7,210 bases of DNA. It comes from Syntrophobacterales bacterium (GTDB taxonomy: Bacteria > Desulfobacterota > Syntrophia > Syntrophales > UBA6807). The stretch is from the NCBI GenBank assembly GCA_021159265.1, contig JAGGSD010000394.1:1-7210 (forward strand), in the 5' to 3' direction. The position numbers and the translations under genes were made by a program. The notes below the pieces were generated by a model, which was given only the letters and a program-made list of their open reading frames with translations, had not been told where the DNA came from and ran no database searches. This document shows positions 7,105 through 7,210 of the stretch, piece by piece (within the stretch, counting starts at the first letter, position 1; each line of letters opens with the position of its first letter).

Positions 7105-7143
7105 AAAGCTCCGCTATGACGTTTTACGGCATAGCGGGGCTTT
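7105..7143 (+). terminator. Stem-loop downstream of nth, possible terminator
   Basis: AAAGCTCCGCTATG (7105-7118) pairs with CATAGCGGGGCTTT (7130-7143) over 14 bp with one G-U pair and an 11-base loop. The T-run after the stem is short (TTTC), so termination may be weak. An alternative 7-bp pairing, CGTAAAA (7100-7106) with TTTTACG (7122-7128), uses overlapping bases. It may instead be part of a dispersed repeat. Confidence 0.5.
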
Positions 7144-7210
7144 CAAGTAACTCGTTTTTGGGCGAATTTAATATAACTTGTTGATTTCACTGGACACTAT
7201 CCAGATACAC

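Noticed and set aside
1..7210. CRISPR array, phage or defence genes
   Set aside because: No regularly spaced repeats and no integrase, phage structural, nuclease-defence or toxin-antitoxin genes were seen.

Overview
The window carries a respiratory formate dehydrogenase locus of the Fdn/Fdo type. It is most likely from an anaerobic Gram-negative bacterium. The selenocysteine FDH plus FdhE, a Moco-like leader RNA and the intergenic repeats suggest a Desulfobacterota/Syntrophobacteria-like organism. That placement is an inference from gene content, because no taxonomic marker is present. All recognised genes lie on the + strand.

Layout: 1-384 holds no convincing gene. Its first 145 bases are dense in short hairpins and an AACATCGAA-type repeat. 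A near-consensus sigma70 promoter at 385-413 precedes a leader of about 225 nt. The 3' half of that leader folds like, and partly reads like, a molybdenum/tungsten-cofactor (Moco) riboswitch. The structural operon follows: fdnG (646-3720), fdnH (3724-4521) and fdnI (4523-5191), with junctions of 3 and 1 nt. The alpha subunit is split into two apparent reading frames by an in-frame TGA at 1201-1203. This is best read as selenocysteine 186 of one 1024-residue protein, because the two halves join in frame through conserved FDH sequence and a bacterial SECIS-like hairpin sits at the right distance. A 15-bp perfect stem terminator (5242-5275) closes the operon. fdhE (5369-6202), the FDH maturation factor, follows with its own ribosome binding site.

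Directly at the fdhE stop codon sits a 142-bp MITE-like element with roughly 26-bp imperfect terminal inverted repeats. The whole element can fold into one long hairpin, and its insertion appears to have supplied the fdhE stop codon. An endonuclease III gene (nth, 6423-7079) follows and is probably unrelated to the FDH system. The window ends in a 14-bp stem-loop and untranslated sequence.

How the genes work together: FdnG is predicted to be Tat-exported with its Mo/W-bis-PGD, selenocysteine and Fe-S cofactors. FdnH carries electrons through four [4Fe-4S] clusters and anchors in the membrane. FdnI, a di-heme cytochrome b, exchanges electrons with the quinone pool. FdhE assists maturation on the cytoplasmic side. 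The leader RNA would match expression of this cofactor-demanding enzyme to cofactor supply. I see no wholly new system. The most interesting items are the leader RNA, the selenocysteine/SECIS arrangement and the MITE at the end of fdhE.
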